The notes under the pieces: generated by a model
Database searches by the model: none
The model's input: only the letters and a program-made list of their open reading frames with translations
Told to the model about the DNA's origin: nothing
Source: Acidovorax sp. A79
GTDB taxonomy: Bacteria; Pseudomonadota; Gammaproteobacteria; Burkholderiales; Burkholderiaceae_C
Assembly (NCBI RefSeq): GCF_041154505.1
Contig: NZ_AP028672.1
Span: 2,582,501 to 2,646,500, forward strand
Direction of reading: 5' to 3'
DNA: 64,000 nucleotides
In this document: piece after piece, positions 19,159 to 27,810 of the stretch
How positions within the stretch are numbered: the first letter of the stretch is position 1
Layout of the letters: every line of letters starts with the position of its first letter
Program-made: the position numbers and the translations under genes

Positions 19159-19626
19159 TCAGGCCGTCTGCGTGGACTGCCAGCCCGCGATCATGCCGTG
19201 CAGCTCGGTGGCGTCGGTGCAGCCCTTGAGCCGTTCACGCAGCGCCGAATCGCTCAGCAGCTCGGCGATCTCGGACAGGATCTCCAGGTGCTTTTGCGTG
19301 GCCGCTTCGGGCACCAGCAGGAAAATGAGCAGCCCGACGGGCAATTCGTCCGGCGCATCGAACCCGATCGGATTGAGCAGCTGGAACACGGCGGCCATGG
19401 GCGCCTTCAGGCCCTTGATGCGACCGTGGGGAATGGCCACGCCATGGCCCAGGCCGGTGGAGCCCAGGCGCTCGCGCGCGAACAGGCTGTCGGTGATCAG
19501 CGCGCGCGACAGGCCGTGCTGGCTCTCGAAAAGGAGACCCGCTTCTTCAAAAGCACGCTTCTTGCTGGTGGCGTCCACGCACACGAGCACTTGAGCGGAA
19601 GGCAGGATGGAGGCGAGTCGGTTCAT
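19159..19626 (-). CDS. ptsN: nitrogen-regulatory PTS enzyme IIA (EIIA-Ntr)
   Basis: PTS IIA-domain protein with regulatory rather than transport function. The 155-residue sequence starts [20 protein letters not shown] at ATG 19624-19626 and carries the phosphoryl-accepting histidine in [17 protein letters not shown]. It lies between hpf (upstream) and hprK (downstream). A terminator-like hairpin after hpf suggests ptsN-hprK transcripts come partly from read-through or from their own promoter. Confidence 0.94.
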   Translation of the reverse strand: MNRLASILPSAQVLVCVDATSKKRAFEEAGLLFESQHGLSRALITDSLFARERLGSTGLGHGVAIPHGRIKGLKAPMAAVFQLLNPIGFDAPDELPVGLLIFLLVPEAATQKHLEILSEIAELLSDSALRERLKGCTDATELHGMIAGWQSTQTA

Positions 19627-19686
19627 GGTCAAGGGTAACAATTATGCACACGTTGGCGAAAACCCTGAGCACAACGCATCGGGCAA

Positions 19687-19710
19687 CAAAAAAACCGCCC
19701 AGTGGGCGGC
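19687..19710 (-). terminator. rho-independent terminator after hpf
   Basis: On the minus strand the stem CCGCCC/GGGCGG with a 3-base loop is followed directly by a run of seven T. It sits between the hpf stop (19738) and the ptsN start (19626), so it probably attenuates rather than ends the hpf-ptsN-hprK transcript. Confidence 0.75.
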
Positions 19711-19737
19711 TGCTGTGCCAGGCTCAGGGCTGCCGCA

Positions 19738-20073
19738 TCAGGCGTGCAGTTCGCGCTTGGCGGCATCGTGGTGATGGTCCTGCAGGCGATCCTTGTGGCG
19801 CACGACCTGGCGGTCCATCTTGTCGACCAGTTCATCCACGGCGGCATACAGGTCGGCGTGGGAGCTTTCGGCAAACAGGTCGTTGCCCTTGACGTGGATG
19901 TTGCATTCCGCTCGCTGCCTCTTTTCCTTCTCCTTTTGCTTCTCTACCGTCAGCAGTACCTTGACATCGACAACCTGGTCAAAATGGCGGGTGATCCGGT
20001 CCAGCTTGGTGGTGACGTAGTTGCGCAAGGCTGGGGTAACTTCGAGGTGGTGACCGCTGATCGTCAAGTTCAT
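19738..20073 (-). CDS. hpf: ribosome hibernation-promoting factor, short form
   Basis: Binds the 30S decoding centre in stationary phase and promotes ribosome dimers or inactivity. At 111 residues it is the short HPF/YfiA type. [20 protein letters not shown] starts at ATG 20071-20073; the conserved middle is [15 protein letters not shown], followed by the basic stretch [19 protein letters not shown]. The C-terminus is histidine-rich ([10 protein letters not shown]). In many Betaproteobacteria rpoN precedes this gene; here the upstream 247 bases are noncoding and then an MFS gene ends. Confidence 0.93.
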   Translation of the reverse strand: MNLTISGHHLEVTPALRNYVTTKLDRITRHFDQVVDVKVLLTVEKQKEKEKRQRAECNIHVKGNDLFAESSHADLYAAVDELVDKMDRQVVRHKDRLQDHHHDAAKRELHA

Positions 20074-20320
20074 AAATAAGTCTCCTGTAACACTCTCGGT
20101 GGAAGAACGCCGCCCTGGATCAGAGGAGCGGCTCGGCGAACCTGGATGCATCCCGTTGACGTGAAGTCACTATGCCCCCGCCCTCCCTGAAAAGCAATCC
20201 CATACCGACCCTGTGCGCTGGGTTATGCCGACCAAGGTGCCAAGCCTCCGAAAAGCGCGCACAATGGGCAGGTTGCCGGGTGGGCCGTCCCGTACACCGC
20301 AGTCCCGCAGATGCGGCTCC

Positions 20321-21547
20321 TCACCGTGCCGCGGGCGCCGCGCCGTGCAGCGTGAGCCGCCCCACCACCACCATTGACAGCAGGCTCGCCGCAATGCCCA
20401 CCACGGCGGCCATCCAGTAGTCCTGCACCAGCCCCTGCGCGTCGCGGCTGATCAGCACCCCGCCCACAAAGGACGCCACGCCCATCGCCGCGGACTGCAC
20501 CGACGCATTCAGCGTCATGAAGGTGCCGCGCAAGGGCGCCCGGGCCGCCGAGGAAATGATGGCCATGCCCGGAATCATGCGGCCGCTCATCAGCGCGAAC
20601 ATCAGCGTCGACACCACCAGCACGGCCACCAGCGGCACCCCGCGCACCAGCGTGATGCCCAGCAGGGGCAACGCGCCGGCCAGCGCCAGGCAGCGGAACA
20701 TCACCACCTTGCCCCAGCGGTCCGTGAGCACGCCGAACAGGCGCGCGGTGAACAGCGTCACCACGCCGCCGCACAGGTACACCAGGGGAATCTGGTCGGG
20801 CCGCACCCCGGCGTTGGCCTGCATGTAGATGGTGATGTAGGGAATCACCGTGAAGCCGGCGAACATGATGAGCGCCGAGAACAGGAAGGCCCAGCGGTGG
20901 TTGGCGTCGGCCAGCACCTGGGCGATGCCGCCCAGCGCGGTGCGGCCATCCGCGGCCCGCAGATGCCCCGTCATCACGGGCATGGTGCGTGCCGCCAGAA
21001 CGGCCAGCACGCCCACCATCAGCGCAATGGCCAGGAATGGCAGGTTCCAGCCCCCGTATTCGGCCAGGATCAGCCCCAGGGGCACACCGGCCACGGTGGA
21101 CAGGGAAAACGACGTCATCACGATGCCCATCGCGCGCCCGCGCCGCTCGAAGGGGATCACGTCGGCCACGATGGTTTGCGACAGCGCCGACAGCACGCCC
21201 CCGAAGGCCCCCGCCAGGATGCGCGCGGCCATGAGCGTGCCGTAGGTGGGTGCCACGCCGCAGGCCAGCGTGGCCAGCCCGAACAAGACGTACAGCGTCA
21301 GCAGCAGCCGCTTGCGGCCGAAACGGTCGATGTAGGTCGAGGCCAGCAGCCCGGATGCACCCGCCGAGAGCGTGTAGGCCGAGACCAGCAGGCCGAACTG
21401 CGCATCGCTGATGGCAAACAGCCGCGTGAACTGGGGCCCCAGCGGCATCATGATCATGAAGTCGAGGATGTGGGTGAACTGGATGCCGGCCAGCGTGAGC
21501 AGCAGCCACAGTTCTCGGCGGGGGGTCAGGGTGGAATGGGAGGGCAC
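20321..21547 (-). CDS. MFS transporter, drug/sugar-efflux type
   Basis: Twelve-helix major facilitator protein of the inner membrane, 408 residues. Motif A between helices 2 and 3 is [16 protein letters not shown], with a second copy-like loop [18 protein letters not shown] in the second half. I chose the GTG at 21545-21547 ([17 protein letters not shown]) because the first helix begins ten residues later; the frame stays open further upstream, but that part has noncoding composition and overlaps the purC 5' end. The general look is of the AraJ/Bcr-like efflux group; substrate unknown. It diverges from purC. Confidence 0.85.
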   Translation of the reverse strand: MPSHSTLTPRRELWLLLTLAGIQFTHILDFMIMMPLGPQFTRLFAISDAQFGLLVSAYTLSAGASGLLASTYIDRFGRKRLLLTLYVLFGLATLACGVAPTYGTLMAARILAGAFGGVLSALSQTIVADVIPFERRGRAMGIVMTSFSLSTVAGVPLGLILAEYGGWNLPFLAIALMVGVLAVLAARTMPVMTGHLRAADGRTALGGIAQVLADANHRWAFLFSALIMFAGFTVIPYITIYMQANAGVRPDQIPLVYLCGGVVTLFTARLFGVLTDRWGKVVMFRCLALAGALPLLGITLVRGVPLVAVLVVSTLMFALMSGRMIPGMAIISSAARAPLRGTFMTLNASVQSAAMGVASFVGGVLISRDAQGLVQDYWMAAVVGIAASLLSMVVVGRLTLHGAAPAAR

Positions 21548-21806
21548 AGGAAGCGGCCAGGGCGGCCAGGTCGGACTCAGGGCCGCCAGTGTGCCGCAAC
21601 TGCACGAAGCGCGCTGGCCCGTTCGCCAAAGGCGCGTTCCGGTGCGCTCCCGCGCGCCCTCGGGAACCCATGCCACGCGCACGCTTCGGGCCCCGCGCGT
21701 AAAATCCACCGGTTGCGCGCCAGCAGGCATTTCCCATGCCCCCGCGCTCCATTCCCCACGTTCTTCGGCCTGCCTGCAGCGGACATTGACCGCCCACCCC
21801 GACACC

Positions 21807-22727
21807 ATGACCCAGCCCAGCTCCAACGCCCTGCACACTTCCGCCTTGACCTCGCTGCCCCTGCTGGCCCGTGGCAAGGTGCGCGACAACTACGCCGTGG
21901 GCGACGACCGCATCCTGATGGTGGCCAGCGACCGCCTGTCGGCCTTCGACGTGATCATGGGCGAACCCATCCCCGGCAAGGGCGAGCTGCTCACGCAGAT
22001 GGCGCTGTTCTGGTTCGACAAGCTCGGATACATCTGCCCCAACCACCTGACGGGCGACGCGCCGGAAAGCGTGGTGTCCGCGCAGGAGGCCGCGCAGATC
22101 CGCGGACGGTCCATGCTCGTGCAGCGGCTGCAGCCCATCCCCGTCGAAGCCGTGGTGCGCGGCTACCTGGCCGGCAGCGGCTGGAAGGAGTACCAGGAAT
22201 CGCGGTCGGTCTGCGGCGTGCCGCTGCCCGAAGGGCTGACCAATGCCGCCAAGCTGCCTGCGCCCATCTACACCCCCGCCGCCAAGGCCGCCATGGGCGA
22301 GCACGACGAGAACATCACCTTCGAGCGCACGGTGGAGATGATCGGCCTGGACCTGGCCACCCGCATCCGCGACCTCAGCATTGCGATCTACCAGGCCGCC
22401 GCCGAGATCGCGCTGACCAAGGGCATGATCATCGCCGACACCAAGTTCGAGTTTGGCCTGGCGCCCGATGGCACGCTGGTGCTGATGGACGAGGTGCTCA
22501 CGCCCGACAGCTCGCGCTACTGGCCCGTGGAAGGCTACGAAGCCGCCCTGGCCGCCGGCCAGAACCCGCCAAGCTACGACAAGCAGTTCGTGCGCGACTG
22601 GCTGGAGCAGGCCCAGGTGAACGGCAAGCCCTGGGACAAGACCGCGCCCGCCCCCCGCCTGCCGCGCGAAGTGATCGAAAAAACCGCCGCCAAGTACCGC
22701 GAGGCGCTGGAGCGTTTGGTCGGTTAA
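21807..22727 (+). CDS. purC: phosphoribosylaminoimidazole-succinocarboxamide synthase
   Basis: SAICAR synthase of purine biosynthesis, 306 residues (the longer eukaryote/betaproteobacteria-like form). Landmarks: [20 protein letters not shown] near the N-terminus, [29 protein letters not shown] and [18 protein letters not shown]. Start ATG 21807-21809. A strong terminator follows at 22751. Two more purine genes (purE, purK) lie 1.2 kb downstream, on the other side of the co-chaperone gene. Confidence 0.97.
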   Translation: MTQPSSNALHTSALTSLPLLARGKVRDNYAVGDDRILMVASDRLSAFDVIMGEPIPGKGELLTQMALFWFDKLGYICPNHLTGDAPESVVSAQEAAQIRGRSMLVQRLQPIPVEAVVRGYLAGSGWKEYQESRSVCGVPLPEGLTNAAKLPAPIYTPAAKAAMGEHDENITFERTVEMIGLDLATRIRDLSIAIYQAAAEIALTKGMIIADTKFEFGLAPDGTLVLMDEVLTPDSSRYWPVEGYEAALAAGQNPPSYDKQFVRDWLEQAQVNGKPWDKTAPAPRLPREVIEKTAAKYREALERLVG

Positions 22728-22750
22728 ACGGCGACCTGCCTAAAAAACAC

Positions 22751-22780
22751 AAAAGGCTCCCAACCGGGAGCCTTTTCTTT
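22751..22780 (+). terminator. rho-independent terminator after purC
   Basis: AAAAGGCTCCCAACCGGGAG followed by CCTTTTCTTT: a GC stem with a short loop and flanking A and T runs, 24 bases after the purC stop. The symmetric A/T flanks mean it could also stop minus-strand transcripts. Confidence 0.9.
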
Positions 22781-22819
22781 TCTGCCCATCGCACGATGCC
22801 GTCGCAACGGGCACGGTAC

Positions 22820-22910
22820 AGGCCAGCGGCCGCCGTGCAAGGGCCGCCCCGCCGCACTGGCGGCGTCCCCCTTCCAGGGGGAAGGCGCAAGGCGCCTCAG
22901 GGGGTAGCCT
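22820..22910. repeat. GC-rich 3'-end repeat between purC and the co-chaperone gene
   Basis: GTGCAAGGGCCGCCCCGCCG, then GGCGGCGTCCCCCTTCCAGG and GGGAAGGCGCAAGGCGCCTCAGGGGG. Same family as the block after fur, in opposite orientation. The CCCCCTT/AAGGGG-type arms and GGCGC/GCGCC pairs can fold. Confidence 0.65.
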
Positions 22911-22913
22911 GTT

Positions 22914-23822
22914 CTAGCTCAGCACCACGCTCGACAGCCGGCGCCGGTAGGTCGCCACCACCGGGTCGTCGGGCGGGATCTGGCCGTCGGCCACTTTCGC
23001 CTTGGGGGGTTCGATGATCTCGAGGATGGCCACGTAGGTCTTGCGGGCGATCTCTTCGCCCCAGGCCTTGTCGCGCATGAGGATTTCGAGCAGTTCGTCC
23101 ATCGCGTCCGTCCAGCGCTGGCCGGCCAAGAGCCAGCGGGCGCGGGCGTAGCGGGTATCGAAATCGCGCTTGTTGGCGGCAATCTTGGCATCGAAATCGG
23201 CCTCAGCGCTTTCTCCATATGCGCCAGAAGCTACGAAATCAATAGCATCCATCCAGACTTTCAGCGCGCCGAGCTTGCGCGAGCCCGCGGCCTTGGCGAT
23301 CACGGGGGCGAACGCGACCTTGGCATCGTCCTCGCGGTGCAGCTGCAGCAGGAGCTTGACGTAGTCGAAGCGCGCATCGTCGTTGGAGGGATCGGTCACC
23401 ACCGCATGCTGCAGCTTCTCCAGTGCGGTGCTGGTGTCACCCTCGGCCAGGGCGTCCTGGGCTTCTTCCTCCTCCATTTCGGCCACCATTTCCTCGGCGG
23501 TGGGCACGTGCTTGTCGAGGAAGGCGCGCACCTGGCCCTCGGGCAGGGCCCCCATGAAGCCGTCCACGGGCTGGCCGTTCATGAGCAGCACACAGGTGGG
23601 GATGCTGCGGATGCCGAACATGCCCGCCAGCTGCTGCTCCTGGTCCGAGTCGATCTTGACGAGCTTGAAGCGGCCGGCGTATTCGGTCTCGAGCTTTTCC
23701 AGCACCGGCCCCAGCGACTTGCAGGGGCCGCACCAGGGCGCCCAGAAGTCCACCAGCACGGGCACGGTCATCGAGGCGGCAACGACCTCGGCTTCAAAGT
23801 TCTCTACGGTGACGTCAATCAT
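22914..23822 (-). CDS. cnoX: thioredoxin-domain co-chaperone with TPR region (CnoX/YbbN type)
   Basis: A 302-residue protein with an N-terminal thioredoxin domain (residues 1-110) and a helical TPR-like region (from about 115). In E. coli CnoX such proteins protect substrates from oxidative aggregation and pass them to chaperones. Unlike E. coli, the active site here is a complete WCGPC (residues 30-34), so redox activity is possible. Residues about 191-206 ([15 protein letters not shown]) are encoded by a palindromic element, in a loop between TPR helices. Start ATG 23820-23822. It reads opposite to the purine genes on both sides. Confidence 0.9.
   Translation of the reverse strand: MIDVTVENFEAEVVAASMTVPVLVDFWAPWCGPCKSLGPVLEKLETEYAGRFKLVKIDSDQEQQLAGMFGIRSIPTCVLLMNGQPVDGFMGALPEGQVRAFLDKHVPTAEEMVAEMEEEEAQDALAEGDTSTALEKLQHAVVTDPSNDDARFDYVKLLLQLHREDDAKVAFAPVIAKAAGSRKLGALKVWMDAIDFVASGAYGESAEADFDAKIAANKRDFDTRYARARWLLAGQRWTDAMDELLEILMRDKAWGEEIARKTYVAILEIIEPPKAKVADGQIPPDDPVVATYRRRLSSVVLS
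23205..23250. repeat. palindromic element inside the co-chaperone gene (in frame)
   Basis: On the minus strand it reads GCTATTGATTTCGTAGCTTC, then TGGCGCATATGGAGAAAGCG and CTGAGG. TGGCGC and GCGCTGA form the inverted core. AT content is clearly higher than the surrounding coding sequence. The reading frame is open through it. Confidence 0.75.
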
Positions 23823-23981
23823 GGTGGTGTACGGGCGGGGCCGGTCAAGCTGGTTGGTTCGCGCTATTTTGGCCCATCGACATGCCCGGGTGCGGCGAAG
23901 GGAAGCGCAAAAAGTAAAATCGCGGGTTCCACCTACAGCCGTGCCGCGGGCGCAGCCCGCGGCCAAGGCACCTTCCACACC

Positions 23982-24476
23982 ATGAAACCCATCCAGATCG
24001 GCGTGGTCATGGGTTCCAGCAGCGACTGGGACACCATGCAGCATGCAGTGCAGATTCTTGAGCAATTCGGCATCCCGCACGAGGCCCGCGTGGTTTCGGC
24101 CCACCGCATGCCCGACGACATGTTCGCCTACGCCGAGGCGGCCGCCGGCCGGGGCCTGAAGGCCATCATTGCGGGTGCCGGTGGCGCCGCCCATCTGCCC
24201 GGCATGATTGCCGCCAAGACCACCGTGCCCGTGCTGGGCGTGCCCGTGGCCAGTCGCCACCTGCAGGGTGTGGATTCGCTGCACAGCATCGTGCAGATGC
24301 CCAAGGGCATCCCCGTGGCCACGTTCGCCATCGGCACGGCGGGCGCTGCCAATGCCGCCCTGTTTGCCGTCGCCCTGCTGGCCAACGAAAGCCCCGAACT
24401 GCGCCAGCGGCTCGAAGCCTTCCGCGCCGAGCAGACCGAGGTGGCCCGCAACATGACCTTGCCGCCCGCCGCATGA
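23982..24476 (+). CDS. purE: N5-carboxyaminoimidazole ribonucleotide mutase
   Basis: Class I PurE, 164 residues: converts N5-CAIR to CAIR in purine synthesis. The signature [20 protein letters not shown] is at the N-terminus, followed by [16 protein letters not shown] and [19 protein letters not shown]. Start ATG 23982-23984. Its stop overlaps the purK start by four bases (ATGA), so the two are translationally coupled. Confidence 0.97.
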   Translation: MKPIQIGVVMGSSSDWDTMQHAVQILEQFGIPHEARVVSAHRMPDDMFAYAEAAAGRGLKAIIAGAGGAAHLPGMIAAKTTVPVLGVPVASRHLQGVDSLHSIVQMPKGIPVATFAIGTAGAANAALFAVALLANESPELRQRLEAFRAEQTEVARNMTLPPAA

Positions 24477-25642
24477 GCGCCAGCAACAAACCCCTCCTGC
24501 CGGGATCGACGCTGGGCGTGCTCGGCGGCGGCCAGCTGGGCCGCATGTTTGTGCACCAGGCCCAGGCCATGGGCTATTTCACGGCCGTGCTCGACGCCGA
24601 CCCCACCAGCCCCGCCGGGCTGGTGAGCCACCACCACATCCAGACGGGCTATGAAGATCCGCAGGGCCTGGCCGAGCTGGCCCGCCTGGCCGATGCGGTG
24701 ACCACCGAGTTCGAAAACGTGCCCGCGGCCGCGCTGGCCGCCCTGGCAGCGCAGCGCCCCGTGTCGCCCGCCGCCAGCGCCGTGTCGGTGGCGCAGGACC
24801 GTGCACGGGAAAAAGCCCATTTCGTGGCCTGCGGCGTGCCCTGCGCGCCGTATGCGGTGATCGAAACGGCTGAGCAACTGGCTGCGGTTTCTTCTGATCT
24901 GTTGCCAGGCATCCTGAAAACGGCTCGCATGGGCTACGACGGCAAAGGCCAGGTGCGAGTGAAGACCGCTGCCGAACTCGCCGCTGCGTGGGACGCGGTC
25001 GGCAAGGTGCCCTGCGTGCTGGAGAAGATGCTGCCGCTGGCACTGGAATGCTCGGTGATCGTGGCGCGCGGCGCCGACGGGGCCACCGTGCACCTGCCCG
25101 TGCAGCGCAACCTGCACCGCGACGGCATCCTGGCCGTGACGGAGGTTTTTGAACAAAATCTGCCTCCAGCGCTTATTCAGCAAGCGGTAGCAGCTGCAAT
25201 TTCGATAGCAAACGGCCTGCAGTACGTCGGCGTGCTCTGCGTGGAGTTCTTCGTGCTGCAGGACGGCGGCCTGGTGGTCAACGAGATCGCCCCGCGCCCG
25301 CACAACAGCGGCCACTACAGCCAGAACGCCTGCGACGTGTCGCAGTTCGAGCTGCAGGTGCGCACCATGGCCCGCCTGCCGCTCACGCAGCCGCGCCAGC
25401 ACAGCCCCGCCGTGATGCTCAACCTGCTGGGCGATCTGTGGTTTGCGCAGGGCGGCACGGAGCAGACGCCCCCCTGGGCCGAGGTGCTGGCCCTGCCCGG
25501 CACGCACCTGCACCTGTATGGCAAGCGCGACGCCAAGCGCGGCCGCAAGATGGGCCACCTCAACATCACCGCCGCCACCCCCGACGCTGCGCGGGCCACC
25601 GCCCTGCGGGCTGCGGCCCTCCTGGGCATCGCGCCGTTCTGA
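24473..25642 (+). CDS. purK: N5-carboxyaminoimidazole ribonucleotide synthase
   Basis: ATP-grasp enzyme that carboxylates AIR using bicarbonate, supplying PurE. The 389-residue protein has the N-terminal dinucleotide-like motif [17 protein letters not shown], the ATP-grasp segments [17 protein letters not shown] and the C-terminal [19 protein letters not shown]. Residues about 226-247 ([18 protein letters not shown]) are encoded by a palindromic element copy. tsaC starts three bases after its stop. Confidence 0.97.
   Translation: MSASNKPLLPGSTLGVLGGGQLGRMFVHQAQAMGYFTAVLDADPTSPAGLVSHHHIQTGYEDPQGLAELARLADAVTTEFENVPAAALAALAAQRPVSPAASAVSVAQDRAREKAHFVACGVPCAPYAVIETAEQLAAVSSDLLPGILKTARMGYDGKGQVRVKTAAELAAAWDAVGKVPCVLEKMLPLALECSVIVARGADGATVHLPVQRNLHRDGILAVTEVFEQNLPPALIQQAVAAAISIANGLQYVGVLCVEFFVLQDGGLVVNEIAPRPHNSGHYSQNACDVSQFELQVRTMARLPLTQPRQHSPAVMLNLLGDLWFAQGGTEQTPPWAEVLALPGTHLHLYGKRDAKRGRKMGHLNITAATPDAARATALRAAALLGIAPF
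25150..25211. repeat. palindromic element inside purK (in frame)
   Basis: GAACAAAATCTGCCTCCAGC, then GCTTATTCAGCAAGCGGTAG and CAGCTGCAATTTCGATAGC. The halves CCAGCGCTT and CAAGCGGTAGCAGCT and the terminal GATAGC closely match the intergenic copies. It is read through as part of PurK in a helix-coding frame. Confidence 0.8.
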
Positions 25643-25644
25643 CC

Positions 25645-26661
25645 ATGATTCTTGACGGCACCCAGCCCGCATCCATCGCCGCCGCAGCGCGGGCCGTGCG
25701 CAGCGGCGCGCTGCTGGGCCTGCCCACCGAAACCGTGTATGGCCTGGCCGCCGACGCCAGCAGCGATACCGCCGTGGCGCAGATCTTCGCCGCCAAGGGG
25801 CGCCCCAGCGATCACCCGCTGATCGTGCACGTGGCCAATGCCGAAGGCATTGCCCACTTCGCCAGTGAGGTACCGGGTTTTGCACAGAAGCTCGTCGATG
25901 CCTTCTGGCCCGGACCGCTCACGCTCATCCTGCCGCGCCTGTCCGGCGTGGCCACGGCCGCCACGGGCGGCCAGGACAGCGTGGGGCTGCGCTGCCCCGC
26001 CCACCCCGTGGCGCACGCGCTGCTGCTGGCCTGCGCCACGCCCGGCGATGGCGATGCCCTGGGCGGCCCGCCCGTGTGGGGCGTGGCGGCCCCCAGCGCC
26101 AACCGCTTTGGCCGCGTGAGCCCCACCACCGCCCGGCACGTGCAGGACGAGCTGGGCGCCGGGCTGCTGGTACTCGACGGTGGCCCGTGCGAAGTGGGCA
26201 TCGAAAGCACCATCGTGGACTGCACGCGCGGCGTGCCAGTGCTGCTGCGCCCGGGCGCCGTCACGCGCGAGCAGATTGAGGCCGCCTGCGGCACCGCGCC
26301 GCTGTCCAGGGACGACCTGCCCGCGCTCACGCCGCGCGCCTCCGGCACGCTCGAAGCCCACTACGCCCCCGCCGCCAAGGTGCGCCTGATGGACGCCAAG
26401 GCCCTGCAGACCGGCCTGGACCTGCTGGGCGCCGAGGCCGCCCACATCGCGGTCTATGCCCGTGCCGCGCTGCGCACCCAGTCCTCCAGGCTCGTCATGC
26501 GGCGTATGCCCGACGACGCGGCCGCCACGGCCCAGCAGCTGTTCGCCGTGCTGCGCGGCTTCGACGACGACGGCGTGAAACTGATCTGGATCGAGACCCC
26601 GCCCGCCGAGCCCGAGTGGGAAGGCGTTCGTGACCGCCTGCAACGGGCATCTGCCGCATGA
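25645..26661 (+). CDS. tsaC: L-threonylcarbamoyladenylate synthase (Sua5/YwlC type)
   Basis: Makes the threonylcarbamoyl-AMP used for the t6A modification at tRNA position 37. At 338 residues it is the long Sua5 form: an N-terminal YrdC domain (GLPTETVYGLAADA, KGRPSDHPLIVHV, VAAPSANRFGRVSPTT, GIESTIVD) and a C-terminal Sua5 domain of about 120 residues starting near LTPRASGTLEAHYAP. Start ATG 25645-25647, three bases after purK. The t6A partner tsaB is also in the window at 32.2 kb. Confidence 0.94.
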   Translation: MILDGTQPASIAAAARAVRSGALLGLPTETVYGLAADASSDTAVAQIFAAKGRPSDHPLIVHVANAEGIAHFASEVPGFAQKLVDAFWPGPLTLILPRLSGVATAATGGQDSVGLRCPAHPVAHALLLACATPGDGDALGGPPVWGVAAPSANRFGRVSPTTARHVQDELGAGLLVLDGGPCEVGIESTIVDCTRGVPVLLRPGAVTREQIEAACGTAPLSRDDLPALTPRASGTLEAHYAPAAKVRLMDAKALQTGLDLLGAEAAHIAVYARAALRTQSSRLVMRRMPDDAAATAQQLFAVLRGFDDDGVKLIWIETPPAEPEWEGVRDRLQRASAA

Positions 26662-26737
26662 TTCCAGCCGCACAAGGCGGCTTTACATGGGTTGACGTTG
26701 CACCGCTAAACTACCCCCCACTTTTCTGGAGAAATAC

Positions 26738-27691
26738 ATGGCAGCAAATTGGATGCGCCGCACCGTTCTGGTCGCCGCATGTGCGTCGGCCGCGTTGCTT
26801 GCGGCCTGCGGTTCAAGCACCACCGAATCGGCCATCACGCCCGAGCGCTTCATCGCGTTCGGCGATGCCAACAGCGACGTGGGGCAAAAGGGAACGCGCT
26901 ACACCGTCAATGACGGCAGCGTGAACAACTGGACCCTGCAGGTGGCCGCCAGCTACGGCAAGCCCCTCACGGCCGCCTCGGCGGGCGGCAAGAGCTACGC
27001 GGTGGGCAACGCCCGCGTCAAGGCCAAGCCCGACGCCGCGGGCAACGCCAGCACCCCCACCATCACCGAGCAGATCGATACTTTCCTGGCCAGCGGCAGC
27101 TTCGCGGCCAACGACGTGGTGATCCTGAGCGGCGGCATCAGCGACGTGATCGCCGGCATGGCCGCCGTGCAGGCAGGCACCCAGACGGAAGCCGCCATGG
27201 TGGCCGCAGCCCGCCAGGCCGGTGAGGACATGGCCGCGCAGGTGCGCCGCCTCGTCGCCGCGGGCGCCAAGTACGTGGTGGTGACCGGCACCTATGACCT
27301 GAGCAAGACCCCCTGGGCCAAGGCCATCCGCCGCGAGGCGCTGCTGACCGACGCCAGCAGCCGCTTCAACGACGGCCTGCTCGTGGGCATCGTGGACCTC
27401 GGCGCCAACGTGCTGTACGTCGATTCCGCCTACTACGTGAACCTGTACACGAGCGTGCCCGCCAACTACGGTTTCAACAACGCCACGACGCCCGTGTGCA
27501 CCTCCGTGGACGCCGCCAACGGCATCGGCATCGGCGCGGGCCAGGTCAACTCGGCCCTGTGCACCCCCTCGACGCTGCTGGCGGGCGCCAACCAGGCCTC
27601 CTACGTGTTCGCCGACCCGGTGTACCTCACCCCTTCGGCACAACGCCAGTTCGGCACCTACGCCCATGACCGGCTGAAGGCGCGCTGGTAA
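26738..27691 (+). CDS. GDSL/SGNH-fold lipoprotein, probably without hydrolase activity
   Basis: A 317-residue exported lipoprotein: lipobox LLAAC with mature Cys24. The fold is that of GDSL/SGNH esterases: block I is FIAFGDANSDVG (residues 38-49), block III is ILSGGISDVI and the last block is FADPVYLTPS (291-300). In each block a key residue is missing: Ala44 stands where the catalytic Ser should be (GDS becomes GDA), and Tyr296 stands where the catalytic His should be (DxxH becomes D293-P-V-Y296). I therefore infer a binding or structural role. It follows tsaC by 76 bases and ends at a bidirectional terminator facing the lipase gene. Confidence 0.8.
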   Translation: MAANWMRRTVLVAACASAALLAACGSSTTESAITPERFIAFGDANSDVGQKGTRYTVNDGSVNNWTLQVAASYGKPLTAASAGGKSYAVGNARVKAKPDAAGNASTPTITEQIDTFLASGSFAANDVVILSGGISDVIAGMAAVQAGTQTEAAMVAAARQAGEDMAAQVRRLVAAGAKYVVVTGTYDLSKTPWAKAIRREALLTDASSRFNDGLLVGIVDLGANVLYVDSAYYVNLYTSVPANYGFNNATTPVCTSVDAANGIGIGAGQVNSALCTPSTLLAGANQASYVFADPVYLTPSAQRQFGTYAHDRLKARW

Positions 27692-27740
27692 CCCGCCTGC
27701 GGGGTGGCGGCGCTCGTGGAGCGCGCCACCGGGAGGCACA

Positions 27741-27768
27741 AAAAAGCCGACCCCAGGGTCGGCTTTTT
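27741..27768. terminator. bidirectional terminator between two convergent lipoprotein genes
   Basis: AAAAAGCCGACCCCAGGGTC then GGCTTTTT: a perfect GCCGACCC/GGGTCGGC stem flanked by A5 and T5. It lies between the stops of the GDSL-like gene (27691) and the lipase-like gene (27811) and can serve both. Confidence 0.92.
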
Positions 27769-27810
27769 GCTGTGCGCCCTGCCCTGGGCGGGCAGGGCGG
27801 ATGCCTTTGC

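Noticed and set aside
21548..21889. N-terminal extension of the MFS gene by about 110 residues
   Set aside because: It would overlap the purC start, and its translation is not protein-like; the GTG at 21547 begins just before the first helix.
24868..24925. AT-richer stretch in purK before the ATP-grasp loop, suspected to be another element
   Set aside because: It lacks the inverted AGCGCTT core and the encoded residues fit the normal PurK sequence.
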